Below are positions 28,527-36,851 of a stretch of DNA of 64,000 nucleotides, one piece after another. The stretch spans positions 248,001 through 312,000 of the forward strand of contig NZ_CP147250.1 of assembly GCF_017316305.2 (NCBI RefSeq). Reading direction: 5' to 3'. How positions within the stretch are numbered: position 1 is the stretch's first letter; every line of letters begins with the position of its first letter. Under the pieces are notes generated by a model. The model made no database searches. It was given only the letters and a program-made list of their open reading frames with translations, and was not told where the DNA came from. This DNA is from Enterococcus sp. DIV1094. GTDB lineage: Bacteria > Bacillota > Bacilli > Lactobacillales > Enterococcaceae. The position numbers and the translations under genes were made by a program.

Positions 28527-29105
28527 TCACTCGACGATTTTCTTTTGCATATGATCATAAAGATGCCCACTGATCGTACGTTCGCCCACTACTTTGAAGC
28601 CATGACGTTCGTATAATTTTCTAGCTTGCGGGTTTTGCTTATCGCAGCTTAGTCCAATGGCATCGCGGTTTTGTTTTTTTACGATCGGAGGTAATGCTTC
28701 TAGCAAAGAGGAACCGATCCCTTGTCCTCTAAATTCTTCAGAAACACAGATTGAATCTAAATACCATTCATCAGGAAAGGTTTCTCTATCCGCAAACATT
28801 TCCACCTGTTCATAAATACCATGTTTTTGCAACACTTTCTCTAATGGTTGATCGATAAACGACTCTTCTTCGTCTGTATAACCATAAGCAATCCCTGCTA
28901 CCTTGCCTTCTCGCTCGTCAACGATCCCTCTTGTATAGCTGTAGCGATAGTCTGGATCTGTGATTGCTTCTTCTAAGATCTCCAATGTTTTTTCTTCTCC
29001 GTACTTTAAAAGAAAGGGTAGATCCATATCTTTCAAAATAACTAAAATAAGCGGAGCAATCGCTGCCGCATCTTCTTTTCTTGCATTACGAATCATTTCT
29101 GACAC
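28527..29105 (-). CDS. GNAT-family N-acetyltransferase
   Basis: Acetyltransferase of 192 residues with the acetyl-CoA-binding stretch VSEEFRGQGIGSSLLEAL (about 123-140) and a C-terminal KLYERHGFKVVGE. N-terminal residues MIRNARKEDAAAIAPL are typical of stand-alone GNAT proteins of unknown substrate. AGGAGTG precedes the ATG. It is probably cotranscribed with the zinc-ribbon gene 44 bases upstream. Confidence 0.86.
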   Translation of the reverse strand: MSEMIRNARKEDAAAIAPLILVILKDMDLPFLLKYGEEKTLEILEEAITDPDYRYSYTRGIVDEREGKVAGIAYGYTDEEESFIDQPLEKVLQKHGIYEQVEMFADRETFPDEWYLDSICVSEEFRGQGIGSSLLEALPPIVKKQNRDAIGLSCDKQNPQARKLYERHGFKVVGERTISGHLYDHMQKKIVE

Positions 29106-29149
29106 TCCTTTTTTTCATTCTAACACAATGAAATCTAAGAGCAAAACAG

Positions 29150-29329
29150 CTAATTTAGATAATCCTCGATTTTTTGTGTCACAAAGTACCCATTCGAAAC
29201 GATTGTTTTCGCTTCAAAGCGGCAATAGGGACAAACGATCGGCATCTCTTTTTTTACGTGTTCTACGATATGGTTTACTTCTTCATAAGTGAATTTTTTT
29301 CCACAGTTTGGACAAATCATTTTTTGCAT
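29150..29329 (-). CDS. Small zinc-ribbon protein, 59 residues
   Basis: A short frame with a good ribosome site (GAGGA, 6 bases before ATG). It carries two Cys pairs, ICPNCG at residues 5-10 and VCPYCR near 33-38, spaced as in a treble-clef or zinc-ribbon, with GYFVTQKIEDYLN at the end. The pattern implies one bound zinc and perhaps nucleic acid or protein binding. I do not recognise a named family. It is oriented with the acetyltransferase downstream. Confidence 0.8.
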   Translation of the reverse strand: MQKMICPNCGKKFTYEEVNHIVEHVKKEMPIVCPYCRFEAKTIVSNGYFVTQKIEDYLN

Positions 29330-29409
29330 GATTTCCTCAATCCCTTCTTTTTTTTACACTTTTAGCTTACTCTTAACTACCAAAAAAGAGAAGTGAAACC
29401 CCTTCTCTT

Positions 29410-29919
29410 TTAAGCGCTGATCAACACGTCTTCTAAGTGATTCTTGCCATCTACGGCTATCCGATAATACAACTGACCACTTTTTGTTGTGATTTCCCAA
29501 CTTTTTGCTTTTCCTTGCTGTTTTCCGACTTTATGGACCGCTTCTTTCATAGCAGTCTGCGGATGTTTCACTTGCTGGATCGTTTTTAAACTAAAGAATT
29601 GCCCTGGCTCTTTCTGACTTTCTTCCACAACTCTTGACTTTCCTGAGATTGGGTTCACTGTTACGACGCGATCAGGAGTATAAAAAATATACTCATACAT
29701 TTTTTTGTTACTTTGTTCTTCCTTTAATTGGTTGAACTGGATACGGCTAACTTTCTCTTCTTGGTATTCGTCTCGTAAGATAGTCACTGCTTTTTGCAAT
29801 GAAACTTGATATTCTTGGTCACTGATGTCATCAAAGGAAAAGTTTGCATCCAATAGTCCTAATAGAGCGGCTAAGCTGACAATGATGGCGATCGACGTTG
29901 CAATGATTATTTTTTTCAT
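29410..29919 (-). CDS. PepSY-domain membrane-anchored protein
   Basis: Protein of 169 residues: an N-terminal membrane segment (about 4-24), then two PepSY-like modules facing outside (about 40-95 and 105-165, the second with TAMKEAVHKVGKQQG and QLYYRIAVDGKNHLEDVLI). PepSY proteins often restrain extracellular proteases; no partner is encoded nearby. The ATG at 29919 follows GGGAGAG; 27 upstream codons are not needed. Confidence 0.82.
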   Translation of the reverse strand: MKKIIIATSIAIIVSLAALLGLLDANFSFDDISDQEYQVSLQKAVTILRDEYQEEKVSRIQFNQLKEEQSNKKMYEYIFYTPDRVVTVNPISGKSRVVEESQKEPGQFFSLKTIQQVKHPQTAMKEAVHKVGKQQGKAKSWEITTKSGQLYYRIAVDGKNHLEDVLISA

Positions 29920-30009
29920 TCGATTCTCTCCCTGTTTTCTTTTTAGAATAGCAAGAATCATAAAAGAAAAAAATCGAATGAAAGGAAGAAAAAGTGACAA
30001 ATTTGTTAC

Positions 30010-30390
30010 CTATTCATGTAATTCGAGGGGCAAACCGTCTGGATCAAAAAAGAAGGTCATTTTTTCTCCTGTAAAGGTATCGATGCGGATCGGTTCAGTT
30101 TCAATGCCCAGTTTTTGCAATTCAGCTACGGTTTCTTCAATTCTTTCTACTTTGAATGCTAAGTGTCTCAAGCCGCAAGCTTCTGGATAACTTGGTCTTT
30201 TAGGTGCATTTTCAATGCCGAAAATCTCAAGCTCCATCTCACCTAATTTCAAATCTAATTTATAATCTCCACGGTCTTCTCGATAATTCTCACGGATAAC
30301 CTCAAACCCTAATAAATCAACGTAAAAAGTGCGTGACTTTTGATAATCTGACACAATGATTGCGACATGGTGGATCGTTGTTAAATTCAT
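30010..30390 (-). CDS. Glyoxalase/VOC-family protein
   Basis: Single VOC module pair of 126 residues with metal-ligand candidates His8 (TTIHHVAIIV), Glu53 in MELEIFGIEN, His in LRHLAFKVE and Glu near the C-terminal LPLELHE. It resembles the YaeR/GloA2 group of lactoylglutathione lyase-like proteins, but the substrate is not established. Confidence 0.87.
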   Translation of the reverse strand: MNLTTIHHVAIIVSDYQKSRTFYVDLLGFEVIRENYREDRGDYKLDLKLGEMELEIFGIENAPKRPSYPEACGLRHLAFKVERIEETVAELQKLGIETEPIRIDTFTGEKMTFFFDPDGLPLELHE

Positions 30391-30469
30391 CTCTACACTT
30401 CCAATCTCTTTGTTTCCTTTATCTTATCAGGACTTGTAGGAAGAACAAAGATTTTTCTCCCTCAATACA

Positions 30470-30508
30470 AAAAAACAGGAACCACATCGCGTGGCTATCC
30501 TGCTTTTT
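30470..30508. other. Hairpin with T-runs between divergent genes
   Basis: AAAACAGGA...TCCTGCTTTT outer stem with inner CCAC/GTGG. T-runs lie on both strands, but no gene ends here: the flanking genes diverge. It could terminate an unseen short transcript or act as an attenuator for either neighbour. Confidence 0.5.
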
Positions 30509-30620
30509 CATTATTTGTAATGCAAATGTATTTTTTCAGAAAACAATCAAATCGAATAATAACATATATTTTTTTAAAATGAAAGACTAGAAATATTTTT
30601 TTAAAGGAATACAATAATTT

Positions 30621-30664
30621 GTGTTCAGAAAATAATAAAACACTATATATTGTGTTCCAAGGAG
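30621..30664 (+). promoter_or_regulatory. Possible leader switch upstream of pnuC
   Basis: AACAC at 30639-30643 can pair with GTGTT at 30621-30625 or with GTGTT at 30652-30656, three bases before the AAGGAG ribosome site. The two hairpins exclude each other, so a translational switch is possible. pnuC genes of lactic acid bacteria are known carriers of the NAD+-II riboswitch, but I cannot confirm that motif here. Confidence 0.3.
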
Positions 30665-30672
30665 TTTTTTAC

Positions 30673-31419
30673 ATGCGTAATTATCTAAAATTTTTAACTC
30701 ATCAATTGAAAGGCTGGCCTCAACAGAATTATTATTTATTCTACTTTAGTTTAGGATGCCAAGTGATGACTCTAGTCAATCAGCCAATCACTTGGTTAGC
30801 GATCATTACCTTTATCGGTACTAATTTAGGTGTATTATGTATTTTATCGATCAACGCCGCCAAATCAGTCAATGGTATCTTAGGGATACTTTCTGCTCTT
30901 TGTTTTATTATCGTTGGTTTTTCTGCTAAAAATTACTTGAGTATCGGTGAACAGATTGCCTATATGGTTACTTTAGATATCCCTGTATTGTTAAGTAAAG
31001 AATGGAACCATAATATGGCTTCTAAAATTCGACAATTTAGTGGAAAAAGTTGGTTGATCGCCATAGCTGGTACTATTTTGGTTTACTTGGCGTCTGGTTA
31101 TTTGATTGGCACGTATACAGATGATCCTCGTCCTTGGATCGATGCGATTGCTTTTTCAATTAGTCTGTCTGCTGGTATCATTAGCTTCCTTCGCTACAAC
31201 AATCAATATTATTGGTGGCTTGCTTCCGGTCTTGCACAAATGGTTCTCTGGTATGTCTCATATACTCATGGTTCTGCTAGTTTAGCGATGTTTATCAATA
31301 GCTCAGTTTACTTGATCAACGACTTATTAGCCTTTACTGTATCCCCTTGGTACAACAAAAAAGAAAGAGAACGAATGCAACGAATGGAAGCGGAATACTT
31401 TTCACATCATGTTTCTTGA
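30673..31419 (+). CDS. pnuC: PnuC-family nicotinamide riboside transporter
   Basis: Membrane transporter of 248 residues with about seven helices. The conserved QPITWLAIITFIGTNLGVLC near residue 45 and the aromatic-rich YYWWLASGLAQMVLWY near 180 match the PnuC fold, which takes up nicotinamide riboside for NAD synthesis. The ATG at 30673 follows AAGGAG by 8-9 bases; an earlier frame start lies in the leader. No nadR or other NAD gene adjoins it. Confidence 0.85.
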   Translation: MRNYLKFLTHQLKGWPQQNYYLFYFSLGCQVMTLVNQPITWLAIITFIGTNLGVLCILSINAAKSVNGILGILSALCFIIVGFSAKNYLSIGEQIAYMVTLDIPVLLSKEWNHNMASKIRQFSGKSWLIAIAGTILVYLASGYLIGTYTDDPRPWIDAIAFSISLSAGIISFLRYNNQYYWWLASGLAQMVLWYVSYTHGSASLAMFINSSVYLINDLLAFTVSPWYNKKERERMQRMEAEYFSHHVS

Positions 31420-31462
31420 GACTTGCACTAGAAATTAATTTGTTCTTTCAAAATCATTAGCA

Positions 31463-31505
31463 AAGCGAGAAAATCACCAAAAATAGATTGGGACTTTTCT
31501 CGCTT
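31463..31505 (+). terminator. Terminator-like hairpin after pnuC
   Basis: AAGCGAGAAAA/TTTTCTCGCTT stem, then ATTTCT. It resembles the hairpin inside the intergenic element at 43082-43250. Confidence 0.6.
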
Positions 31506-31552
31506 ATTTCTAGGTATCGACACGTTATGATTCTCTCAATAGTTCGAGACCA

Positions 31553-32821
31553 CTAGAACAATTCCTTGATCAACATTCTAGTCTCTTTATCCATCGTTTG
31601 TATCACTGATTCCAATTCTTGGAATTTTTTCAATGCAAGCTGTTGTTCTGAAGTAAATACATAGTTTGCTTGTTCATATGCTTCCATCAAAGAGCGGACG
31701 GATTGCTGTTTGAGTTTCTTTGCAAGTTCTTGCCATTCTATTTCTGACACTGTTTTTGTTGCAGCTTGCTGTTTTTCTTCACGTTCCTTGCGTAAAGTCT
31801 TTAGAAAACCATTCCTCATTACCCGAGGAATGCTATCGAAAAAACCAGTTGTAAAGCCATAACGTTGATATTGTTGCCAAACAAAATGATAAATTTGTGG
31901 TTGGATAAAACGTTGCTCTTTTGCTAATCGGTTAACATCCAAATGCTTTTCTTCCCTTGATCCTTCTCTTAGATCAGCAATAAACTTTTCAAAAAAAGCA
32001 ACAGAAGGGTGGCTTGCTTCTTCAAATGAAACAGACGACCAATCTTTTTGGAGAAATAGTTGATAATTAGATAAGAAATTCTCAACATCTTTCGTCAATT
32101 CTTCTGAAAAGTCCTCAAACAATGTTTTTTTCCCAAGGAATTTTTTCGGCTTATCTTTCGTTTGATATCCCACCTGCTGGATATATTTTTCCATTGCTTG
32201 ATAGTCTGCTAAATAAATCGGTAATTGCGCTTGGCGAAATTCAGCGATTCGTGTAGTCAGCTTTTTGTCGGGAAGAATGGGCTGTTTAAGGCGCCGATTA
32301 TGATACAGCATCAAACAATATTCTTGCCAAAGGCGCTCTGGAAAAGCAATATTTTGTTGTTTTAGCCATAGGATCTCATCAAGTGCCAGATCCACTTTCG
32401 TCATCCCTTGATTAATAGATGCTGCAACTGTAGGACTAACATGTAAATGTTCAGCAAAATGATTGATTCCTAATTTTAGCTCTTTGCCCGTTTTCGACGA
32501 ACGAACGATATATTGCACTTTCAATTCACGCCCACATTCACAATACAGTTTCTGTTGCCTTCTTGATGTACGAAAAAAAGGATTGATCTTGAAGTCAGAA
32601 AAAACCCAATCTGTAGCTGCCAAATAATTTTCTTCCAAAAAACGAGAATGGATCAAATAGCGGCGATGTTGATCAATGACGATTCGTTGCTCTTTCGTCA
32701 ACCGCTCGTAGATTTCCCATCGTTGGCTACTTGTATACTGTTTTGAGATTTTTATTGGATAGTGTTGCTTGAGTTCTTTAGGAAACCACTCGTCAAAAAT
32801 GACTTGCCAACTTTCATTCAT
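31553..32821 (-). CDS. Hypothetical protein with a Cys-x-Cys motif
   Basis: Unrecognised soluble protein of 422 residues, rich in Gln, Lys and aromatic residues and mostly helical. The only notable motif is YCECGRELKVQYIV (about 93-106), which could be half of a zinc site, followed by LKLGINHFAEHLHVSP. It has no signal peptide or membrane segment. I use the ATG at 32821 rather than the GTG three codons before it; the ribosome site (CAGGTG) is weak. The gene is isolated between pnuC and pcp terminators, with no clue from neighbours. Confidence 0.7.
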   Translation of the reverse strand: MNESWQVIFDEWFPKELKQHYPIKISKQYTSSQRWEIYERLTKEQRIVIDQHRRYLIHSRFLEENYLAATDWVFSDFKINPFFRTSRRQQKLYCECGRELKVQYIVRSSKTGKELKLGINHFAEHLHVSPTVAASINQGMTKVDLALDEILWLKQQNIAFPERLWQEYCLMLYHNRRLKQPILPDKKLTTRIAEFRQAQLPIYLADYQAMEKYIQQVGYQTKDKPKKFLGKKTLFEDFSEELTKDVENFLSNYQLFLQKDWSSVSFEEASHPSVAFFEKFIADLREGSREEKHLDVNRLAKEQRFIQPQIYHFVWQQYQRYGFTTGFFDSIPRVMRNGFLKTLRKEREEKQQAATKTVSEIEWQELAKKLKQQSVRSLMEAYEQANYVFTSEQQLALKKFQELESVIQTMDKETRMLIKELF

Positions 32822-32873
32822 CGCTTGCACCTGCTTTTCTAAATAGGGATGTAAGATAAATCAAAAGAGCAAC

Positions 32874-32904
32874 AAAAAAGCCGAAAATAGTGTTTCGGCT
32901 TTTC
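32874..32904 (-). terminator. Terminator after pcp
   Basis: AAAAGCCGAAA/TTTCGGCTTTTTT hairpin on the minus strand. Confidence 0.85.
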
Positions 32905-32975
32905 GCTGTTTCATACGTGACATTTCTAAACTAGCGTTCAGTCGCATCAGCCACTTCTATTGATTCAACTTGCGA

Positions 32976-33620
32976 TCAATGAGTTGTTCCTGCATTGCCT
33001 GAAATGTCTTCTTTGTTGTTTACTGCCGCTTCTACCGCATAAGTCAATGAAGATGCAATATCATCAAGTGACATCGCTGGTGTCCCTACAGGACGATCAA
33101 TGACTTGATCTGGTGAAAATGGCACATGGATGAAGCCGCCACGAATCGTTGGGAATTCTGTTTCGATCAAGTGTAGCAATCGATACATGATGTCATTACA
33201 AACAAATGTACCGGCTGTATAAGAAATATAAGCTGGTAATCCATGTTCTTGTACATTTTTTGTCATTGCTTTGATCGGTAATGAGGTAAAGTAAGCAGCT
33301 GGTCCGTCTGCTTCTAATGGTGTATCAAAAGGTTGGTTTCCTTCATTATCTGCAATACGTGCCTCTGCTAGATTGATTGCTACTCGTTCAAAAGAAATTG
33401 CTGAACGTCCCCCTGCTTGACCGACACAAATCACGATCTCAGGTTGATGTTCTTGGATGGCTTCTTTCACGACTTGCCCACTCTTACCAAAGACAGTGGG
33501 AACTTCCAATTTAATGATTTCTGCGCCGGCAATCTCAGACGGCATTTTTTTGACTGCTTCATAGGCAGGATTTACTTTATCTCCACCAAATGGATCAAAA
33601 CCAGTTACGAGTACTTTCAT
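32976..33620 (-). CDS. pcp: Pyrrolidone-carboxylate peptidase (pyroglutamyl peptidase I)
   Basis: Cytoplasmic Cys peptidase of 214 residues that removes N-terminal pyroglutamate. The start [18 protein letters not shown], the Glu region [13 protein letters not shown], the catalytic Cys in [13 protein letters not shown] and the His in FIHVPF are all in place. The ATG at 33620 lies 8 bases after GGAGG. It follows the DUF969-DUF979 membrane pair, with which it is often linked in Firmicutes, although a terminator-like hairpin separates them here. Confidence 0.95.
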   Translation of the reverse strand: MKVLVTGFDPFGGDKVNPAYEAVKKMPSEIAGAEIIKLEVPTVFGKSGQVVKEAIQEHQPEIVICVGQAGGRSAISFERVAINLAEARIADNEGNQPFDTPLEADGPAAYFTSLPIKAMTKNVQEHGLPAYISYTAGTFVCNDIMYRLLHLIETEFPTIRGGFIHVPFSPDQVIDRPVGTPAMSLDDIASSLTYAVEAAVNNKEDISGNAGTTH

Positions 33621-33810
33621 GTTCCATTCCTCCATTATTCTATCAATTTAATACGTCATTTCATCATCAAAAGATTTACTCAACCAACAAACAAAAATTT
33701 GTTAGTTGTGACGCGATCCAGCACTTGGAATCATTCGTTCCTATTCGAATGGTTCAGTGTCTGTCCATTTTAACAAAAAATGGACAATATTGAAATGTTT
33801 TGATGTTCGG

Positions 33811-33859
33811 AAAAAGAATCAATCTTCTCCATATTTAACGGAAATCGTTGATTCTTTTT
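33811..33859 (-). terminator. Terminator after the DUF979 gene
   Basis: AAAAAGAATCAA/TTGATTCTTTTT stem with a 25-base loop. Confidence 0.65.
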
Positions 33860-33871
33860 CGCTCAATAAAC

Positions 33872-34825
33872 TTATTTAAATAAAATCATATATACGATTT
33901 GGAAAACGAGCATGAATACAGCAACAAACAATTGATTCTTGATCACGCCGTATTTATCTTTCATTTCCAACATTGCTACTGGTACCACATTAAAGTTGGC
34001 AGCCATTGGTGTTAGCAATGTTCCACAGAAACCACATGTCAATGCGACCATTCCGATCAGCGCTGGATTAGCTCCTTGACTAAAGACAAAAGGAGCACCG
34101 ATACCTACTGTCATGACGGTGATTGCCGCAAAAGCATTCCCCATGATCACTGTAAATAGAACCATTCCTAACGCATAGATGATGATCCCAATATTGACAT
34201 TCCCTTCAGGAACGATCGTACCGACAGCACTGGAGATCACTGTACCAACTCCTGCACTCGTGAAGACCGCACCAAGTGAAGCTAAGAGCATCGGCAACAT
34301 ACTTAAAGGACCAACTGTCCCTAACATGTCTGATGCATCATCTAAGAAGGTTGTTGGGCGGTTGTCTCTTGAAAAGAACATCAAGATCAGCATCGCTACG
34401 AATACCCCCACACCAACACCGACTAAAGCACCTAAATCAGTGAACAGGGCGAATAAAATGGCAAAGATCCCGATACTCAATGCGGGAATAAAGATTTTCA
34501 TGCCTAACTTGTCTGACATCTTTTCCATATATTCTTTTGATGGCAAACGACTTGCACCCTTGCTCACCTTTTTCGTGATAGCTGGGATCGTCATCGCGAA
34601 AATCAATACCCCATTGGCAATTGGCGATATCCAACGACCAGCAGCAATCACGACACCCAAAACTGTCCAGAAAAAGGCAGAACCAAATCGATGAGGGTTA
34701 CTTTTATCAAAAGCATTACGAAGACCTGTATAGATCAAAACTAGCCCCATCAAGATATATAAGATTTCTAATAATTTTTCACTTAGTAATACTTCAGAAT
34801 TTGTAAAAAAGTCTAAAAAACCCAT
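33872..34825 (-). CDS. DUF979-family membrane protein
   Basis: Permease-like protein of 317 residues with about nine helices, resembling the DUF979 family (conserved GNAFAAITVMTVGIGAPFVF and CGFCGTLLTPMAANFNVVP). It starts one base after the DUF969 stop. DUF969 and DUF979 are always paired and together look like a two-part transporter; the neighbouring pcp suggests a pyroglutamyl compound or small peptide as substrate, which is inference. Confidence 0.88.
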   Translation of the reverse strand: MGFLDFFTNSEVLLSEKLLEILYILMGLVLIYTGLRNAFDKSNPHRFGSAFFWTVLGVVIAAGRWISPIANGVLIFAMTIPAITKKVSKGASRLPSKEYMEKMSDKLGMKIFIPALSIGIFAILFALFTDLGALVGVGVGVFVAMLILMFFSRDNRPTTFLDDASDMLGTVGPLSMLPMLLASLGAVFTSAGVGTVISSAVGTIVPEGNVNIGIIIYALGMVLFTVIMGNAFAAITVMTVGIGAPFVFSQGANPALIGMVALTCGFCGTLLTPMAANFNVVPVAMLEMKDKYGVIKNQLFVAVFMLVFQIVYMILFK

Positions 34826-34826
34826 C

Positions 34827-35513
34827 TTATTTCTCCTTTCCTGGATAGTATTTCTTCGCTAATTTCTTTTCTTTTAAATAGAAATAGACACTCGCTACGA
34901 TCAGCGCAGTGATTGCGACTGGTATTTGCACCAACGCCAACTGACCAAGGGTAACTTCGTAGCCTAAATCTTTCAATGTGGATTGAACCAATAAAGCACC
35001 CGCACCACCGATAAATAGCACTTGCCCAAAGAACCAGCAGATATTCTCCATTGCTGAAGACATCCCTTTTAATTCCTCTTCATGTTCAGGATTAACTGTT
35101 AATCCTTTTGATTCCACAGTACCTAACGCCATCGGCATGATGATTGGACGGACAAAGCCGGCTACACCACCGAAACTAACGTTGAAGGCTGCAAAGATCA
35201 TTCGGAAAACACCATAAATATCGATGATCATTCCAGCTGATACCTTCTTGAAACGTTTGATCAACGTTGCAGCAGATTCCTTCAGACCATTGCGTTCTAA
35301 CGTACCAGTTGCTAACATAATGATAATAAAAATTGCCATTCCTCGGTTATTTACAAAGCTTGTACCTAAAGTTTCTAGCATTCCTTCAAGTCCTAAACCA
35401 CCAGTAAAAGCTGTCACGACTAACGCAACCATGACGATCAAAATCGAATCTAACTTGAAAGCAAAACCAAGAATAACAATCAGTACGCCTAAAAGGCTAA
35501 GATAATTTTCCAT
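34827..35513 (-). CDS. DUF969-family membrane protein
   Basis: Membrane protein of 228 residues with about six helices, first gene of the DUF969-DUF979 pair. Typical sequences are LLGVLIVILGFAFKLDSILIV at the N-terminus and GGVAGFVRPIIMPMALGTVE in the middle. GGAGG precedes the ATG. With DUF979 it probably forms one transporter; see the pcp entry for the context. Confidence 0.88.
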   Translation of the reverse strand: MENYLSLLGVLIVILGFAFKLDSILIVMVALVVTAFTGGLGLEGMLETLGTSFVNNRGMAIFIIIMLATGTLERNGLKESAATLIKRFKKVSAGMIIDIYGVFRMIFAAFNVSFGGVAGFVRPIIMPMALGTVESKGLTVNPEHEEELKGMSSAMENICWFFGQVLFIGGAGALLVQSTLKDLGYEVTLGQLALVQIPVAITALIVASVYFYLKEKKLAKKYYPGKEK

Positions 35514-35810
35514 CCGTTTTCCTCCTAAAAATTACATGATATTTTTTCATTATAAAATAAAATCGACTGAAAATATAGAGAAATCTTACAAAAAAATTTT
35601 TATATTGCAAAAATTCTGTCAATTCTATAACAAAGAAGCCATTTTATGCGTACTCTACGGCTGTTCTCTTCCTTACACTACATAACGACCCTTTGTTATT
35701 GACTACTTAACTAAAATATAGTCATTAATATCGATCATAAAAATAAACGAGGAGACTACAAATAGTAAAAAACTATTTCTAATCACCTCGTTTGTTTCAT
35801 TGAATATAGC

Positions 35811-36599
35811 TTAGTTGATCAAGGTATAGATCAAGTAAATGATCCATAGATGTATCGGATAGAACAAATAGAAGAAATACTTGTCAAATGCGCGTCCAGT
35901 CCCTCCTAGTTTTCCATTGTACAAAATAATGAACGGAATGACTGTTACCATCATGAATTCGTTATCGAACGTCAAAAACTGATACAATGATTGGTAATCA
36001 GGCATTTGTGTATAAGATAAGATAGCTAAGCAAAATAGAATCAGCGTATATACAAAAATACCTACTATCAATTTCCCGTGTTCTTTTTTCTCACGGAAGA
36101 AGTACATCAGCAACAACATCGGAACTAAATAAATGCCCCCTTCAGAAAAAGCCACAGTGATGAACATCAACACAAGTGCTGCTACTGAAAGTATTACCTT
36201 TCTCCAAATCGTCCCATTCATTATAGAAAGAACCCACATCAAGCAAAATAGTAAGAATAATGTCAAAAAGATATTATGTGGCCCTAAAAATAAAAAATAG
36301 TTTGGCTGATTATTGTACGAACTAATGTAATTTCCTGTTGCTAAATTATAGATAACATTTCCAATAGCCACTACAAAAGCCGCCATTCCTAATCGTTTTG
36401 CATATTGATATTTACTGTGCGTATACTTGAAACCTTCAACTAATAAAAACACAAATAATGGCGCAACGAAACGTCCTAACCATGAAACCCAACTAGGCAA
36501 CCCTAATTGCATCCCGAAATAACTATTGATATGATCAACGACCATAAAGACAATCGCTATCCATTTCAATTGATAGCTCGTCAACCCTTTTACCCTCAT
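35811..36599 (-). CDS. TraX-family membrane protein
   Basis: Protein of 262 residues with about eight helices. The start LTSYQLKWIAIVFMVVDHIN is characteristic of the TraX family, named for the F-pilin acetylase and related to membrane acyltransferases; chromosomal Gram-positive members are numerous and uncharacterised. No conjugation genes are present. A hairpin-free AT-rich stretch separates it from the DUF969 gene. Confidence 0.82.
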   Translation of the reverse strand: MRVKGLTSYQLKWIAIVFMVVDHINSYFGMQLGLPSWVSWLGRFVAPLFVFLLVEGFKYTHSKYQYAKRLGMAAFVVAIGNVIYNLATGNYISSYNNQPNYFLFLGPHNIFLTLFLLFCLMWVLSIMNGTIWRKVILSVAALVLMFITVAFSEGGIYLVPMLLLMYFFREKKEHGKLIVGIFVYTLILFCLAILSYTQMPDYQSLYQFLTFDNEFMMVTVIPFIILYNGKLGGTGRAFDKYFFYLFYPIHLWIIYLIYTLIN

Positions 36600-36768
36600 A
36601 TATTTCCTCCTTTTTTCTGTGACTCACAAAACAAGTATAGACAATCGTCTTATCTTTCGACCATCTTTCTCTCAATATTTTCCCTTACAAAATTGTTTGT
36701 TTGATCAATCATTACAATCGTCCTGAGAACGATCCTTCTTTTTATCCTTTTATCGGGTAACAGACACG

Positions 36769-36816
36769 AAAAAACATCTGAGAAATGACCATGATCTGGA
36801 CAATCTCTCAGATGTT
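36769..36816 (-). terminator. Terminator after the APC antiporter gene
   Basis: AACATCTGAGA/TCTCAGATGTT stem, then TTTTTTCG on the minus strand. Confidence 0.82.
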
Positions 36817-36851
36817 ATTGAGTAAAACAAAAATAGTAACTTAACTTTGCT

